The notes under the pieces: model-generated
What the model saw: the letters and a program-made list of their open reading frames with translations, nothing else
What the model was told of the DNA's origin: nothing
Databases searched by the model: none
Shown: piece by piece, positions 17,042 to 26,213 of the stretch
Layout of the letters: each line of letters starts with the position of its first letter
Position numbering within the stretch: the first letter of the stretch is position 1
NCBI RefSeq assembly: GCF_042610495.1
Contig: NZ_JBHGAP010000001.1
Location: 248,001 to 312,000, forward strand
From: RU20A sp042610495
GTDB lineage: Bacteria > Pseudomonadota > Alphaproteobacteria > Rhizobiales > Rhizobiaceae
Reading direction: 5' to 3'
DNA: 64,000 nt
Made by a program: the position numbers and the translations under genes

Positions 17042-19234
17042 ATGAACAAGTTTTCGCTGCACCTGGCACTGATGGCGACGCTCGCCGCATCCACTGCCGT
17101 TCCCGCCGCCGCCGAACCCGTCTTCAACCGCGTCGCATCCTTTGCCGTTGCCGAGAACCTGCCTGCCGGCACCGACGAGAAGACGACCACCTCTGCCGAA
17201 ATCATCACGGCGACGCCCGACGGCAATACGCTGATCTATTCCGACAGCCCCAACAAGGCGATCGGCTTCATCGACATCACCGATGCCAAGGCGCCGAAGG
17301 CCGGCGGCTCGCTGGACATGAAGGGCGAGCCGACGTCGGTTGCCGCCATCGGCCAGAAGGTGCTCGTCGCCGTCAACACGCGCGAAAGCTTCACCAACCC
17401 CTCGGGCGTGCTGGCAACGGTCGATGTCGCCGGCCGCAAGATTGACGAGACCTGCGCCCTTGGCGGCCAGCCTGACTCCGTTGCCGTCAGCAAGGATGGC
17501 ACCATGGCTGCCGTCGCAATCGAGAACGAGCGCGACGAAGAGGTCAATGACGGCAAGCTGCCGCAGATGCCGGCCGGCGATCTCGTCATCGTCAATCTCG
17601 CCAATGGCAAGGTCGATTGCGCCTCGCTGCGTCGCGTTTCCCTGACGGGTCTGTCGGACATTGCCGGGGACGATCCGGAGCCGGAATTCGTCGCCTTCAA
17701 CAGCAAGGGCGAAATCGCCGTCACCCTGCAGGAAAACAACCACATCGCCATCGTCGACGCCAAGGCGGGCAAGGTCGTCAGCCACTTCTCTGCCGGTGCT
17801 GTTGATCTCAAGGGCATCGACACCAAGCGCGACGGCGCTATCCGCCCCGTGGATGACCAGGAAGGCCGCAAACGCGAGCCGGATGCCGTGAAGTGGCTGG
17901 ACGACGAGCGCATCGTGGTGGCCAACGAGGGCGATTATGAAGGCGGCTCGCGTGGCTTCACCATCTTCGACAAGACCGGCAAGGTTCTCTACGAATCCAA
18001 CGCCGCCTTCGAACATGCCGTGATCGGCATCGGCCACTATCCGGAAAAGCGTTCCGCCGCCAAGGGCGTCGAGCCGGAAGGCCTGGAAGCCGCAACGTTT
18101 GGTTCCGACAAACTGTTCTTCCTGCTCGCCGAGCGCGCCTCCGTCGTCGGCGTCTACAAGGATACGGGCGCCGAGCCGCAGCTTCTCCAGCTTCTGCCGT
18201 CGGGCATCTCGCCGGAAGGCGCCGTTGCCATTCCCGCCCGCAACCTGCTGGCGACCGCCAACGAGGCCGATCTCGGCGAGGATGGCGGCGCCCGTTCGCA
18301 TGTCATGATCTACGAGCGCGCCGAAGGCACTGCCAACTATCCGCAGATCGTCTCCATCGAGAAGGATGGGGCGCCCATCCCGTTCGGCGCGCTCTCGGGT
18401 CTGGCGGCGCTTCCCGAAGCCGGCAAGCTCGTTGCCGTCTCCGACAGCGTCTATTCCTCGCAGCCGACCATCTACACGATCGATGCGACGGCAAAGCCCG
18501 CGAAGATCACGGAGGCGCTCGTCGTCAAGCGCGACGGCGCGCCTGCCCAGAAGCTCGATCTCGAAGGCGTGGCGCTGGACGGCGGCGGCGGCTACTGGCT
18601 CGCCTCCGAAGGCAATGCCGACAAGCTCTATGCCAACGCACTGCTGCACGTGAATGCCAAGGGTGTCATCAAGGAAGAGATCGCGCTTCCCGCCGAGCTG
18701 CGGGCCGGCGAGACCCGCTTCGGCCTCGAAGGCGTGACCGTCGTCGGCAGCGGCGACGACACGACGATCTGGGCTGCCGTGCAGCGCGAATGGAAAGACG
18801 ACAAAAAGGGCTTCGTGAAGCTTCTCGCCTACACGCCCGCCTCGAAGGAATGGGGCGCCGTCGCCTATCCGCTCGAAGCCGCCGGCAAGGGCTGGGTCGG
18901 TCTGTCCGAAATCACCGTCCACGGTGACTATGCCTATGTCATCGAGCGCGACAATCTGGTCGGCAAGGACGCCGTCCTGAAGAAGCTCTACCGCGTCGCG
19001 CTCTCCGAGCTGAAGCCGGCCAAGCTCGGCGGCGAACTGCCGGTCGTAAAGAAGGAAGAGGTCCGCGACCTCATTCCCGATCTCAAGGCCAATGGCGGCT
19101 ATGTGCTCGACAAGGTGGAAGGCTTCACCATCGCTGCCGATGGCACCGGCTATGTCGTGACCGACAATGACGGCGTGGACGATGCCTCCGGCGAGACCGT
19201 GTTCTTGGATATCGGCAAGATCGACGCCAAGTAA
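17042..19234 (+). CDS. secreted esterase-like phytase-family protein
   Basis: A 730-residue exported protein. A signal peptide covers about residues 1-24 (cleavage after VPAAA). The mature part begins with WD/YVTN-like beta-propeller repeats (e.g. GNTLIYSDSPNKAIGFIDITD, GDLVIVNLANGKV, NHIAIVDAKAGKVVSHF). From about residue 430 it contains the 'esterase-like activity of phytase' domain, with GALSGLAALPEAGKLVAVSDS, LEGVALDGGGGYWLASEGN, RFGLEGVTVVG and KVEGFTIAADGTGYVVTDNDG. Members hydrolyse phosphate esters or related bonds in the periplasm; the substrate here is not known. It stands alone between the hupB terminator and its own terminator, with a hairpin in its leader. Confidence 0.85.
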   Translation: MNKFSLHLALMATLAASTAVPAAAEPVFNRVASFAVAENLPAGTDEKTTTSAEIITATPDGNTLIYSDSPNKAIGFIDITDAKAPKAGGSLDMKGEPTSVAAIGQKVLVAVNTRESFTNPSGVLATVDVAGRKIDETCALGGQPDSVAVSKDGTMAAVAIENERDEEVNDGKLPQMPAGDLVIVNLANGKVDCASLRRVSLTGLSDIAGDDPEPEFVAFNSKGEIAVTLQENNHIAIVDAKAGKVVSHFSAGAVDLKGIDTKRDGAIRPVDDQEGRKREPDAVKWLDDERIVVANEGDYEGGSRGFTIFDKTGKVLYESNAAFEHAVIGIGHYPEKRSAAKGVEPEGLEAATFGSDKLFFLLAERASVVGVYKDTGAEPQLLQLLPSGISPEGAVAIPARNLLATANEADLGEDGGARSHVMIYERAEGTANYPQIVSIEKDGAPIPFGALSGLAALPEAGKLVAVSDSVYSSQPTIYTIDATAKPAKITEALVVKRDGAPAQKLDLEGVALDGGGGYWLASEGNADKLYANALLHVNAKGVIKEEIALPAELRAGETRFGLEGVTVVGSGDDTTIWAAVQREWKDDKKGFVKLLAYTPASKEWGAVAYPLEAAGKGWVGLSEITVHGDYAYVIERDNLVGKDAVLKKLYRVALSELKPAKLGGELPVVKKEEVRDLIPDLKANGGYVLDKVEGFTIAADGTGYVVTDNDGVDDASGETVFLDIGKIDAK

Positions 19235-19257
19235 GCCGCCGCATCCCGGACAGCAAA

Positions 19258-19285
19258 AAGGCCGGATCCGCAAGGGTCCGGCCTT
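19258..19285 (+). terminator. terminator hairpin after the esterase gene
   Basis: AAGGCCGGA (19258-19266) pairs with TCCGGCCTT (19277-19285), with three more inner pairs and a GCAA loop. The 3' tail is not T-rich, but the AAAAA run on the 5' side could serve the opposite strand, where the MarR gene ends at 19338, so it may be bidirectional. Confidence 0.6.
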
Positions 19286-19337
19286 CGTCGTTCGTCAAAC
19301 CCGCTGCTGCGTGATGCAGCTGCGAGTCCGGATATCG

Positions 19338-19805
19338 TTACTCCGCAGCGTCCTTCACCTCGGTGCCTTCGCGCACAGCCTGCATCGTCTGCACCTTCGA
19401 ACAGAGCTTGCCGACGAGATCGTGGAAGCGATCCATTTCCTCGTCGGAGAGCGTCGAGAAGATTTCCTCGATGACGACCTGTTTGGGCGCGCTGGCGGCT
19501 TCCAGCACCGAACGTCCGAGATCGGTGATCGCCACGATCTTCGCGCGACGATCTTCCGGATCCGGCTCGCGGGTAACGAGACGGTCGCGCTCCAGCCCGT
19601 CGATCGCTTCCGTCACCGTGCGCGGCGCATAGTTGAGCGCGCAGGCAATGTCAGTGGATCGGCAGGGGCCGAGGCGTTGCAGGAAGAACAGGAACTTGCT
19701 GCGCGCAAGCGACACGCCCTCCTGGCACATGGTCTCGTTTACCAGACGATGGACGCCGTGGTAGAGTTCGAACATCCGGTTCGATATGTCCTGTACCTTG
19801 GTCAT
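19338..19805 (-). CDS. MarR family transcriptional regulator
   Basis: A 155-residue MarR-type winged-helix regulator. The DNA-binding segment is CRSTDIACALNYAPRTVTEAIDGLERDRLVTREPDPEDRRAKIVAITDLG (about residues 45-94), with the DxRxxxVxLT-type wing (DRRAKIVAIT). The start at 19805 (MTKVQDISNRMFELYHGVHRLV) was chosen on family alignment; a reading frame continues to 19979 without homology. It is divergent from the YhaO/YhaN pair, 197 bases away, and could control it or a distant target. The effector is unknown. Confidence 0.88.
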   Translation of the reverse strand: MTKVQDISNRMFELYHGVHRLVNETMCQEGVSLARSKFLFFLQRLGPCRSTDIACALNYAPRTVTEAIDGLERDRLVTREPDPEDRRAKIVAITDLGRSVLEAASAPKQVVIEEIFSTLSDEEMDRFHDLVGKLCSKVQTMQAVREGTEVKDAAE

Positions 19806-20002
19806 GCTCACTATATGGTAATGATGAGGGCGCATTTCAAATGGCGGCTCATCTGTGATACCGGCAAAGCCGGAATTTGTCGATACAGTCGCGTCGCGCC
19901 GCAGCCTGAAAGCAAATCCGTCCGCTGCTTCCGCAGAAATTCCGCAAAGCGGCTGCCGCACGCAATTGACGCAGTGCACTTTGGCGGGCCAATGTCCCGG
20001 TC

Positions 20003-21295
20003 ATGCCCTTTCGTTTCATCCACACTGCGGACCTTCACCTCGACTCGCCCCTGAAGAGCCTGGCGCTGCGCAATGGCGACCTCGCCGAACTGGTGCGCGG
20101 CGCCACCCGCGAGGCGCTGACGCGCATCGTCGATCTGTGTCTTGCCGAGCGCGTCGATGCGCTGGTGATCGCCGGCGATCTCTACGACGGCGGACAAACC
20201 TCGATGAGCACAGCGCTCTTCCTGGTCGCGGAGTTGCGGCGCCTGACCGATGCCGGCATTTCCGTCTTCCTCATCCGCGGCAATCACGATGCGCTGTCGA
20301 AGATGACGCGGGAACTGACGCTGCCCGATGGCGTGCATCTGTTCTCGGGCCGCAAGCGCAGCCATGTCGCCGGGCGTCTGGCGGATGGGCGCGAGGTCGT
20401 GGTCCATGGCGTGAGCTTTGCCGAGCCGGAAGCGCCGCAAAGCCTTCTGCCCTCCTATGCGCCGCCGACACCGGATGCCATCAATATCGGCCTGCTGCAC
20501 ACCAGCCTTTCCGGCAGCCCCGGCCACGATGCCTATGCGCCCTGCGCGGTGGCCGATCTCGTCGCCCACGGTTTCGACTACTGGGCGCTCGGCCATGTGC
20601 ACAAGCGCACCGTCTGGCATGAAGTGCCGCATATCGTCATGCCCGGCATGCCGCAGGGCCGCGACATCAACGAGGCGGGCGAGCGCAGCGTCACCCTCGT
20701 CACCATCGACGAGAAGGCCGGGCTCAGCATCGAGGAACGCGTCACTGCCGGCGCGGTCTTCGAACGTCTTTCTGTCGATGTCGGCGGCGCGACGGAATGG
20801 CGCGCGCTTCTCGGCCGCATCGATGCGGCGCTGAGCAGCCTGCGCGACAGCCGCCGCAACGGTCATCTCATCCTGCGTGTCATCCTGACGGGCGCCACCC
20901 CGCTCGCCTGGCGCCTGCGACGCGACCGCGACCTCTTCCTCGCCGAGGTGGAAAGCCTGGCTGCCTCGCGTGGCATGAGCTGGATTGAAAGCGTCGAGAT
21001 CGACTGCCGCGATGCGGTCGCCGCCGACGGTGCCGATCCCGTTGCCGAACTCTCGGCCATTCTCGACCGCGACGTGCTGGGAACCCATGCCGCGCAATCC
21101 GAGGCGCTGGCTGCCATCGACGACCTCATGCGCGCCTTGCCGCACGAGGTCCGCGTGGCGCTGGCCGATAGCGAAGAGGCGGCACAGGCCCTTGCTGCGG
21201 CAAGCCTTGCCGAAGGCGCGGCCGACGTGCTCGCCCATTTGCGCGCCGCGCCGTCCGACGGGGCCGCGCCGCCGGTGCGGGCAGGGGGCCTCTGA
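20003..21295 (+). CDS. YhaO/SbcD-like DNA repair metallo-phosphoesterase
   Basis: A 430-residue calcineurin-like nuclease. The phosphoesterase motifs run in order: FIHTADLHLDSP (residues 5-16), GDLYDGG, RGNHDA, GLLHTSL and ALGHVHKR. Together they bind two metal ions as in SbcD/Mre11. The C-terminal ~150 residues form a capping and ATPase-binding region. Its stop overlaps the start of the YhaN-like ATPase gene by one base, so the two are translationally coupled and likely form an SbcCD-like complex that processes DNA ends (inference from family). The start ATG lies in a weak ribosome-binding context. Confidence 0.9.
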   Translation: MPFRFIHTADLHLDSPLKSLALRNGDLAELVRGATREALTRIVDLCLAERVDALVIAGDLYDGGQTSMSTALFLVAELRRLTDAGISVFLIRGNHDALSKMTRELTLPDGVHLFSGRKRSHVAGRLADGREVVVHGVSFAEPEAPQSLLPSYAPPTPDAINIGLLHTSLSGSPGHDAYAPCAVADLVAHGFDYWALGHVHKRTVWHEVPHIVMPGMPQGRDINEAGERSVTLVTIDEKAGLSIEERVTAGAVFERLSVDVGGATEWRALLGRIDAALSSLRDSRRNGHLILRVILTGATPLAWRLRRDRDLFLAEVESLAASRGMSWIESVEIDCRDAVAADGADPVAELSAILDRDVLGTHAAQSEALAAIDDLMRALPHEVRVALADSEEAAQALAAASLAEGAADVLAHLRAAPSDGAAPPVRAGGL

Positions 21296-24200
21296 TGCGC
21301 ATCGCCCGCCTCGATCTTACCCGTTACGGCAAGTTCACCGATCGCAGCATCGATTTCGGCGCCGCTGCTGCCGGATCGCCGGATCTGCACATCGTCTACG
21401 GCCCGAACGAGGCCGGGAAATCCACGCTGTTTTCCGCCTGGCTCGACCTGCTCTTCGGCATCGAGGCCCGCAGCGCCTATGGCTTCCTTCATCCCTACAG
21501 CACCATGCGCGTCGGCGGCGTGCTGGAAGCCAGCGGCTGGCGCGAAACCATGGCGCGGCTGAAGCGCCAGCAGAATGCGCTCGTCAATGCCGATGACCAG
21601 CCCCTGCCGGAAACGCTTCTGACAGGCGTGCTCGGCGGCCTCGACCGGGCCGGCTACCAGAAAATGTTCTCGCTCGATGACGTCTCGCTGGAAGACGGGG
21701 GTGAGGCGATCCTGAAGAGCGAGGGCGAACTGGGCCGCCTGCTTTTCCAGGCAAGCTCCGGTCTATCCGACACCGCCGCCGTTCTGGAACAATTGCGGGG
21801 CCGCGCCGACCAGTTTTTCCGCCCGCAGGGCCGCAAGCATCGTCTGGCCGAAATGAAGGCCGAGCTGGAGGCGATCCGTGCCGAGCAGACGGCGCTGGAG
21901 GTCAGTTGGCGCGATTATGCCGCGATCCGCAAGGCGCGCGATCAGCGGGCGAAGGAGCACGAGGAGGCGACCACCCGTCTCTCCGATCTGCGTCGGCAGG
22001 CCGAGGCGGTCCGCGCCGAACTGGAGGCCTTGCCGCTTCTCGCCCGCCTGACTGGCCTGCGTCAGGCGCTGGCTGTCCACGCTGCGGAACCGGTGCCGCC
22101 GCGTGAATGGCAGGAGCGCCTGCCGCAGTTGATGCGCGAGGCGGCCGAACTCGATGCCGAGAGCCGGAGACTGGCGCTGGACGAGGAGCGCCTGAAGGCC
22201 GAAAGCGAGGTGCTGAAGGCGGACAATGAAGGCCTGGCGCTGGGCGTGGCGCTGAAGACACTCGCCGACAGCGACCTGGAAGCGCGCTACCGCACCGCCC
22301 AGCGCGATCTTGCCAGCCGCACGGCTGAGCTGCAGCGTATCGAGACCGAGATGGCGGAGCTGACGCGCGAGATCGGCGTGCCGGCCGGCACTCCGCCGCG
22401 CCGGCTCCTGCTGCCGCAGGCAACGGCTGCGCGTCTGGAGCGCCTGGCGCTCGCCCGTTCGGGCTTGCAGGAGCGCTTGGCCGCCGCCGAACAGGAAACG
22501 CGCCGGGCGCGCGCTGGACGCGACAGCCGGCGCGCCGAGGTGGATGGCGCGCCGACTGCGCCGGACGCCGCCATCATCGCCGCCCTTCAGGCAGCGCTTG
22601 CCGAAGCGCGCCGCAGCGAAAGCATGCCGCGCCGCGCCGCCGCCGAACGGAAACGGTCCGAGACGGAAGTGATGAAGGCCGCCATTCTCGTGCGGCTCGA
22701 CCTCCTGGAGGACGACGCCCGCGCGCTGCTGCGTCGGGCACCGCTACAGCCCGAGACCCTGTCCGATCTGCGCCGCCGGCACGAGGCAAGCGCCGAACGC
22801 CGCGCCCGGCTTTCTGCCGAGGTCGAGGCGATGGAGCAGGCGCTGCTGCAGGACGAGGCCCGGCGCGCCGCGCTCGCAACCGGCGATTCCGGCATTGACG
22901 ACGCGGCTGCCGCCCGGCTGATGGCCGAGCGCACTGCGCTCTGGCGCGACCATGTCGAGCGGCTGGATCGCACGAGTGCGGCGCGTTTCGAGGCTGCCAT
23001 GGTGGCCGTGGATGCCCAGGCCGTTGCGCGTCTCGCTGCGGCCGATCGCGTCGCATCCCTTCGAAGCCTCGACGCAACACTGGCCGCATCGTCGACCCGC
23101 CTCTCAGGCCTCAGGGTCGAACTGGAACGGGCCGAGCTACAGCAGCGCCAGCTTGCCGACGAAGCCGGCCGGCTGGCAAAGGCCGTCGGCCTGTCCGACA
23201 CCGCTTCGCTCGACGAGATCGCCGCCCGCCAGAGCCGTCTCCTTGAGTGCTCCGCGCTGATGGACGAAGAGCAGGTGGCACGCGCCGAAGCGGCCGCCGC
23301 CGTCATGGCAGAGGCGTCGGCATCGGCGGCACTGGCCGACAGTTTTCGCCTGCTCGGCGATCCGGCCCTGTCCGATCTTGCCGCCGCCGGACGCCTTGCG
23401 CCTGTTCTGGCGCTTGCCGAAAAGCGTCTGGAAGGTCTTGAGCGGGACCGCATGGCTGCCCAGCGTCGCGCCGAACAGCTTGCCGCCGCTGAGACGGATC
23501 TGATGGCACGTGCCGGTGCCGAAGAAGTCGCGCGTCGGGCGCTGGCCGACTGGCAGGGTGAGTGGCAGGCGGCGACATCGGGCACCTGGTTGCACGATCT
23601 CGCCGCCACGTGCCAGCTTGCCGGCGAAAGTCAGGCTCTATCGAGCCTGCTGGCGCGCATTGCGCCCTTGCAGCGGCTTGCGGAGCGTCACGCGGATCTC
23701 AGCCACCGCATCGAGGGGATGAGGGCAGACAGCGAGGCATTCCTGACCTCCGTGCTCGCGCTTGGCCCCGCCATGCCGGGTGCAGACGCCGGCGATGCTG
23801 GCCAGGATGGGCTCGACCCTCTGGCGCGTCTGGCTGCGGTGACCGCCCGCCACGAAGAAGCCCGGCGGATCCGCGAGGCGCAGGGACAGCTCAATGCGCG
23901 CCTCGCCGCCCTGCGTGTCGATCGCGAGGCCCTTGCTACCCGACGCCTGCATCATGATGCCGCTGTGGCACAGATGGCGGCCTTCTTTGGCCGCAGCGAT
24001 CTTGCCGCCATTGCTGAAGCCATGGAGCGGGCCCGCGAACAGGCTGATCTCGCCGAACGCCTCAGCGAAACCGGCCTCGATCTCGCGACGCGCCTCAATG
24101 TCGATACGGTCGAGGAGGCCGAGGCGCGGCTGGCTGCCGTCGATACCGTGGAACTTCACGCGCGCGCCGCTGATCTCGCCGGACGCCTCGCCGCCCTCGA

Positions 24201-24807
24201 GACGGAAGCGCGCGAGGCCTATGCCGGCCTGCGCGAGGAAGAACGGCGCCTGGCCGCCGTCGATGCCGGCGATGCCGTCGCGGCGCTCGAAACGCGCCGG
24301 GCGACCATCCTGGTGGCGATGGAGCGGGAGGCGCGCGCCTATCTGGCGCTGAAATCCGGTACGGGCGCGGTGGAAATGGCATTGCGCCTCTACCGCGAAC
24401 GCCATCGCAGCGCCATGCTTCAGGCGGCTTCCAGCGCGTTTTCGGCGATTACCGCAGGCGAGTATTCCGGCCTGGCCTCGGAGGCCGATGGCGGTCGCGA
24501 ACGGCTGATCGCGGTGCCGGCTGCCGGCGGCTCGAAACTGGCAGCCGATCTGTCCAAGGGGACACGCTTCCAGCTCTATCTGGCGCTGCGCATCGCCGGT
24601 TACCGTGAAGTGGCCCAAAGCCGCGAAACGCTGCCCTTCATCGCCGACGACATCATGGAAACATTCGACGACGCCCGCGCAGGCCGCACCTTCGGCCTGC
24701 TGGGCGACATGGCCACTGTCGGCCAGGTCATCTACCTCACGCACCACGAACATCTCTGCGAGATCGCAAGGCAGGCATGCCCGGCCGTCCGGATCCATCG
24801 GCTCTAG
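21295..24807 (+). CDS. YhaN-like SbcC/Rad50-type AAA ATPase
   Basis: A 1170-residue SMC-like ATPase with the YhaN domain. Walker A is GPNEAGKST (36-44) near the N-terminus. The C-terminal half-site has DLSKGTRFQLYLALRIAG (signature-like) and PFIADDIMETFDDAR (Walker B and D-loop). Between them lies an Ala/Glu/Arg-rich stretch of about 900 residues predicted as coiled coil. No CxxC zinc hook is evident in the middle, unlike Rad50, which is typical of the YhaN branch. It partners the YhaO-like nuclease upstream. A terminator follows 6 bases after the stop. Confidence 0.9.
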   Translation: MRIARLDLTRYGKFTDRSIDFGAAAAGSPDLHIVYGPNEAGKSTLFSAWLDLLFGIEARSAYGFLHPYSTMRVGGVLEASGWRETMARLKRQQNALVNADDQPLPETLLTGVLGGLDRAGYQKMFSLDDVSLEDGGEAILKSEGELGRLLFQASSGLSDTAAVLEQLRGRADQFFRPQGRKHRLAEMKAELEAIRAEQTALEVSWRDYAAIRKARDQRAKEHEEATTRLSDLRRQAEAVRAELEALPLLARLTGLRQALAVHAAEPVPPREWQERLPQLMREAAELDAESRRLALDEERLKAESEVLKADNEGLALGVALKTLADSDLEARYRTAQRDLASRTAELQRIETEMAELTREIGVPAGTPPRRLLLPQATAARLERLALARSGLQERLAAAEQETRRARAGRDSRRAEVDGAPTAPDAAIIAALQAALAEARRSESMPRRAAAERKRSETEVMKAAILVRLDLLEDDARALLRRAPLQPETLSDLRRRHEASAERRARLSAEVEAMEQALLQDEARRAALATGDSGIDDAAAARLMAERTALWRDHVERLDRTSAARFEAAMVAVDAQAVARLAAADRVASLRSLDATLAASSTRLSGLRVELERAELQQRQLADEAGRLAKAVGLSDTASLDEIAARQSRLLECSALMDEEQVARAEAAAAVMAEASASAALADSFRLLGDPALSDLAAAGRLAPVLALAEKRLEGLERDRMAAQRRAEQLAAAETDLMARAGAEEVARRALADWQGEWQAATSGTWLHDLAATCQLAGESQALSSLLARIAPLQRLAERHADLSHRIEGMRADSEAFLTSVLALGPAMPGADAGDAGQDGLDPLARLAAVTARHEEARRIREAQGQLNARLAALRVDREALATRRLHHDAAVAQMAAFFGRSDLAAIAEAMERAREQADLAERLSETGLDLATRLNVDTVEEAEARLAAVDTVELHARAADLAGRLAALETEAREAYAGLREEERRLAAVDAGDAVAALETRRATILVAMEREARAYLALKSGTGAVEMALRLYRERHRSAMLQAASSAFSAITAGEYSGLASEADGGRERLIAVPAAGGSKLAADLSKGTRFQLYLALRIAGYREVAQSRETLPFIADDIMETFDDARAGRTFGLLGDMATVGQVIYLTHHEHLCEIARQACPAVRIHRL

Positions 24808-24813
24808 GAAGAG

Positions 24814-24844
24814 CCCGTCCGGCACAGATCTGCCGGCGGGTTTG
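24814..24844 (+). terminator. terminator after the yhaN-like gene
   Basis: CCCG-T-CCGGCA (24814-24824) pairs with TGCCGGCGGG (24831-24840) with one bulged T, followed by TTTGTGT. It separates the nuclease operon from the converging flavoprotein gene ending at 24921. Confidence 0.65.
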
Positions 24845-24920
24845 TGTCCGTGTCGCGTGAAGACAGGGAGATGGAAGGTTTGCCCGGTGCCGCCGGTATC
24901 CTCGGCCATACGCCCGGAAA

Positions 24921-26213
24921 TCAGCCGCTCTTGCGGTCCTGATAGCGATGGTAAGGATGCATGGCATTGGCCACGGCAACGGCGACCGGATGGAACGGCA
25001 CCGGCTTCATGGTGGTGACGGGAAGCGGCATCTGCGCATCGGTACGCCGCCCGGCTGCCCACCGCCCGATTTCCTGTCCGAGAGACAGGGACAGCGCCAC
25101 GCCGCGTCCGGAATAGATGCCGCCGAAGACAAGGCCCGGCGCCAGACGGTATAGGCGGGGCCGGCGATCCGGAACGACCGCGAAGGTGCCGTGCCAGTAT
25201 TCCACCATCTCCGGCTCGCCTCCGAAGGCCGCGAAGGCCTTGTTCAGCATGCGCGCGACCTTGGCCCGACCGCGATCGGCCTCGTTGACCCAGACCGTAT
25301 GCGTGCCGCCGCTGACGAGCCGGTTGTCGATGTCGTAGTGGAAGTAGCGCAGGTCGCTGCGCATGTCGGAAACCGCAGGATTGCCCACGAGGATCTTCGA
25401 GCGCAGATCCGCAGAAAGTGGATGAGTTGCCGACTGGAAGACCTTGAAGGGAATCAATGTTCGCTTGAGCCCCGGCCAGATGTCGCCGGTCAGTGCATTC
25501 GTTGCCAGCACCACTTCCGGCGCCGTCACGCTGCCCATGGCGGTGTGAACCCGCCAGCCACCGTCAACCTTTTCGAGCCGCGTGCCGCGCGTGTTCTCGT
25601 AGATCGTCACGCCCTCGCGCTCCAGCGCGCCTGCAAGCCCGATCGTCATGGCAAAAGGGTTGATGTGGCCGGAATTGTGGACTTTCCAGCCGCCGAGATA
25701 GGGGCTGCCGATGACGTCTGTCACCGCCTTGCGGTCAAGCCAGGAGACATTGGCGCCGAAAGCCTTCCATTCGTCGTGGAAGGTGCGCGCCCGCGCCAGC
25801 GTCTTTTCCGTGTGGGCGGGCTGGATCCAGCCTTCCTGCACCTGGTGGGCATTGATGTTGAAGCGCTGCATGAGGCCGAAGGCGACCCCTGCGGCATCGG
25901 CAACGGTCCTGTTGTAGCGCTCGCCATGGGTCTTCCCGTAGGCCGCCTCATATTCAGAGGGAGAGGCCTTGGAATGGTGGGAGATGACAAGGCCATTGTT
26001 GCGGCCGGATGCGGCCGAGCCGATCTCGTTGCCTTCCAGCAGGACGACGTTGACGCCGCTGTCGCGCGCCCCCAGCGCGGCCGCCATTCCGGTAAAGCCG
26101 CCGCCCACAACGAGCACATCGCTCGTGATGTCGCCGGCAAGGGCCGGCGCAGTCTTGCGAGGCGATACCGTCTTGCGCCAAAGATGCGGCGTCTTCCAGT
26201 CCACCTCAAACAT
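24921..26213 (-). CDS. FAD-dependent amine/amino-acid oxidoreductase (DadA/PuuB-like)
   Basis: A 430-residue flavoprotein of the D-amino-acid oxidase superfamily. The dinucleotide-binding motif is DVLVVGGGFTGMAAALGARDSGVNVVLLEGNEIG (about residues 32-65), followed by SAASGRNNGLV, typical of gamma-glutamylputrescine oxidase-like members. The C-terminal GGIYSGRGVALSLSLGQEIGRW is the second FAD contact. It oxidises a C-N bond in an amine or amino acid; the substrate is unknown. Its start overlaps the end of livF by 8 bases, so it is the last gene of the liv operon. This links import directly to oxidation of the imported compound. Confidence 0.88.
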   Translation of the reverse strand: MFEVDWKTPHLWRKTVSPRKTAPALAGDITSDVLVVGGGFTGMAAALGARDSGVNVVLLEGNEIGSAASGRNNGLVISHHSKASPSEYEAAYGKTHGERYNRTVADAAGVAFGLMQRFNINAHQVQEGWIQPAHTEKTLARARTFHDEWKAFGANVSWLDRKAVTDVIGSPYLGGWKVHNSGHINPFAMTIGLAGALEREGVTIYENTRGTRLEKVDGGWRVHTAMGSVTAPEVVLATNALTGDIWPGLKRTLIPFKVFQSATHPLSADLRSKILVGNPAVSDMRSDLRYFHYDIDNRLVSGGTHTVWVNEADRGRAKVARMLNKAFAAFGGEPEMVEYWHGTFAVVPDRRPRLYRLAPGLVFGGIYSGRGVALSLSLGQEIGRWAAGRRTDAQMPLPVTTMKPVPFHPVAVAVANAMHPYHRYQDRKSG

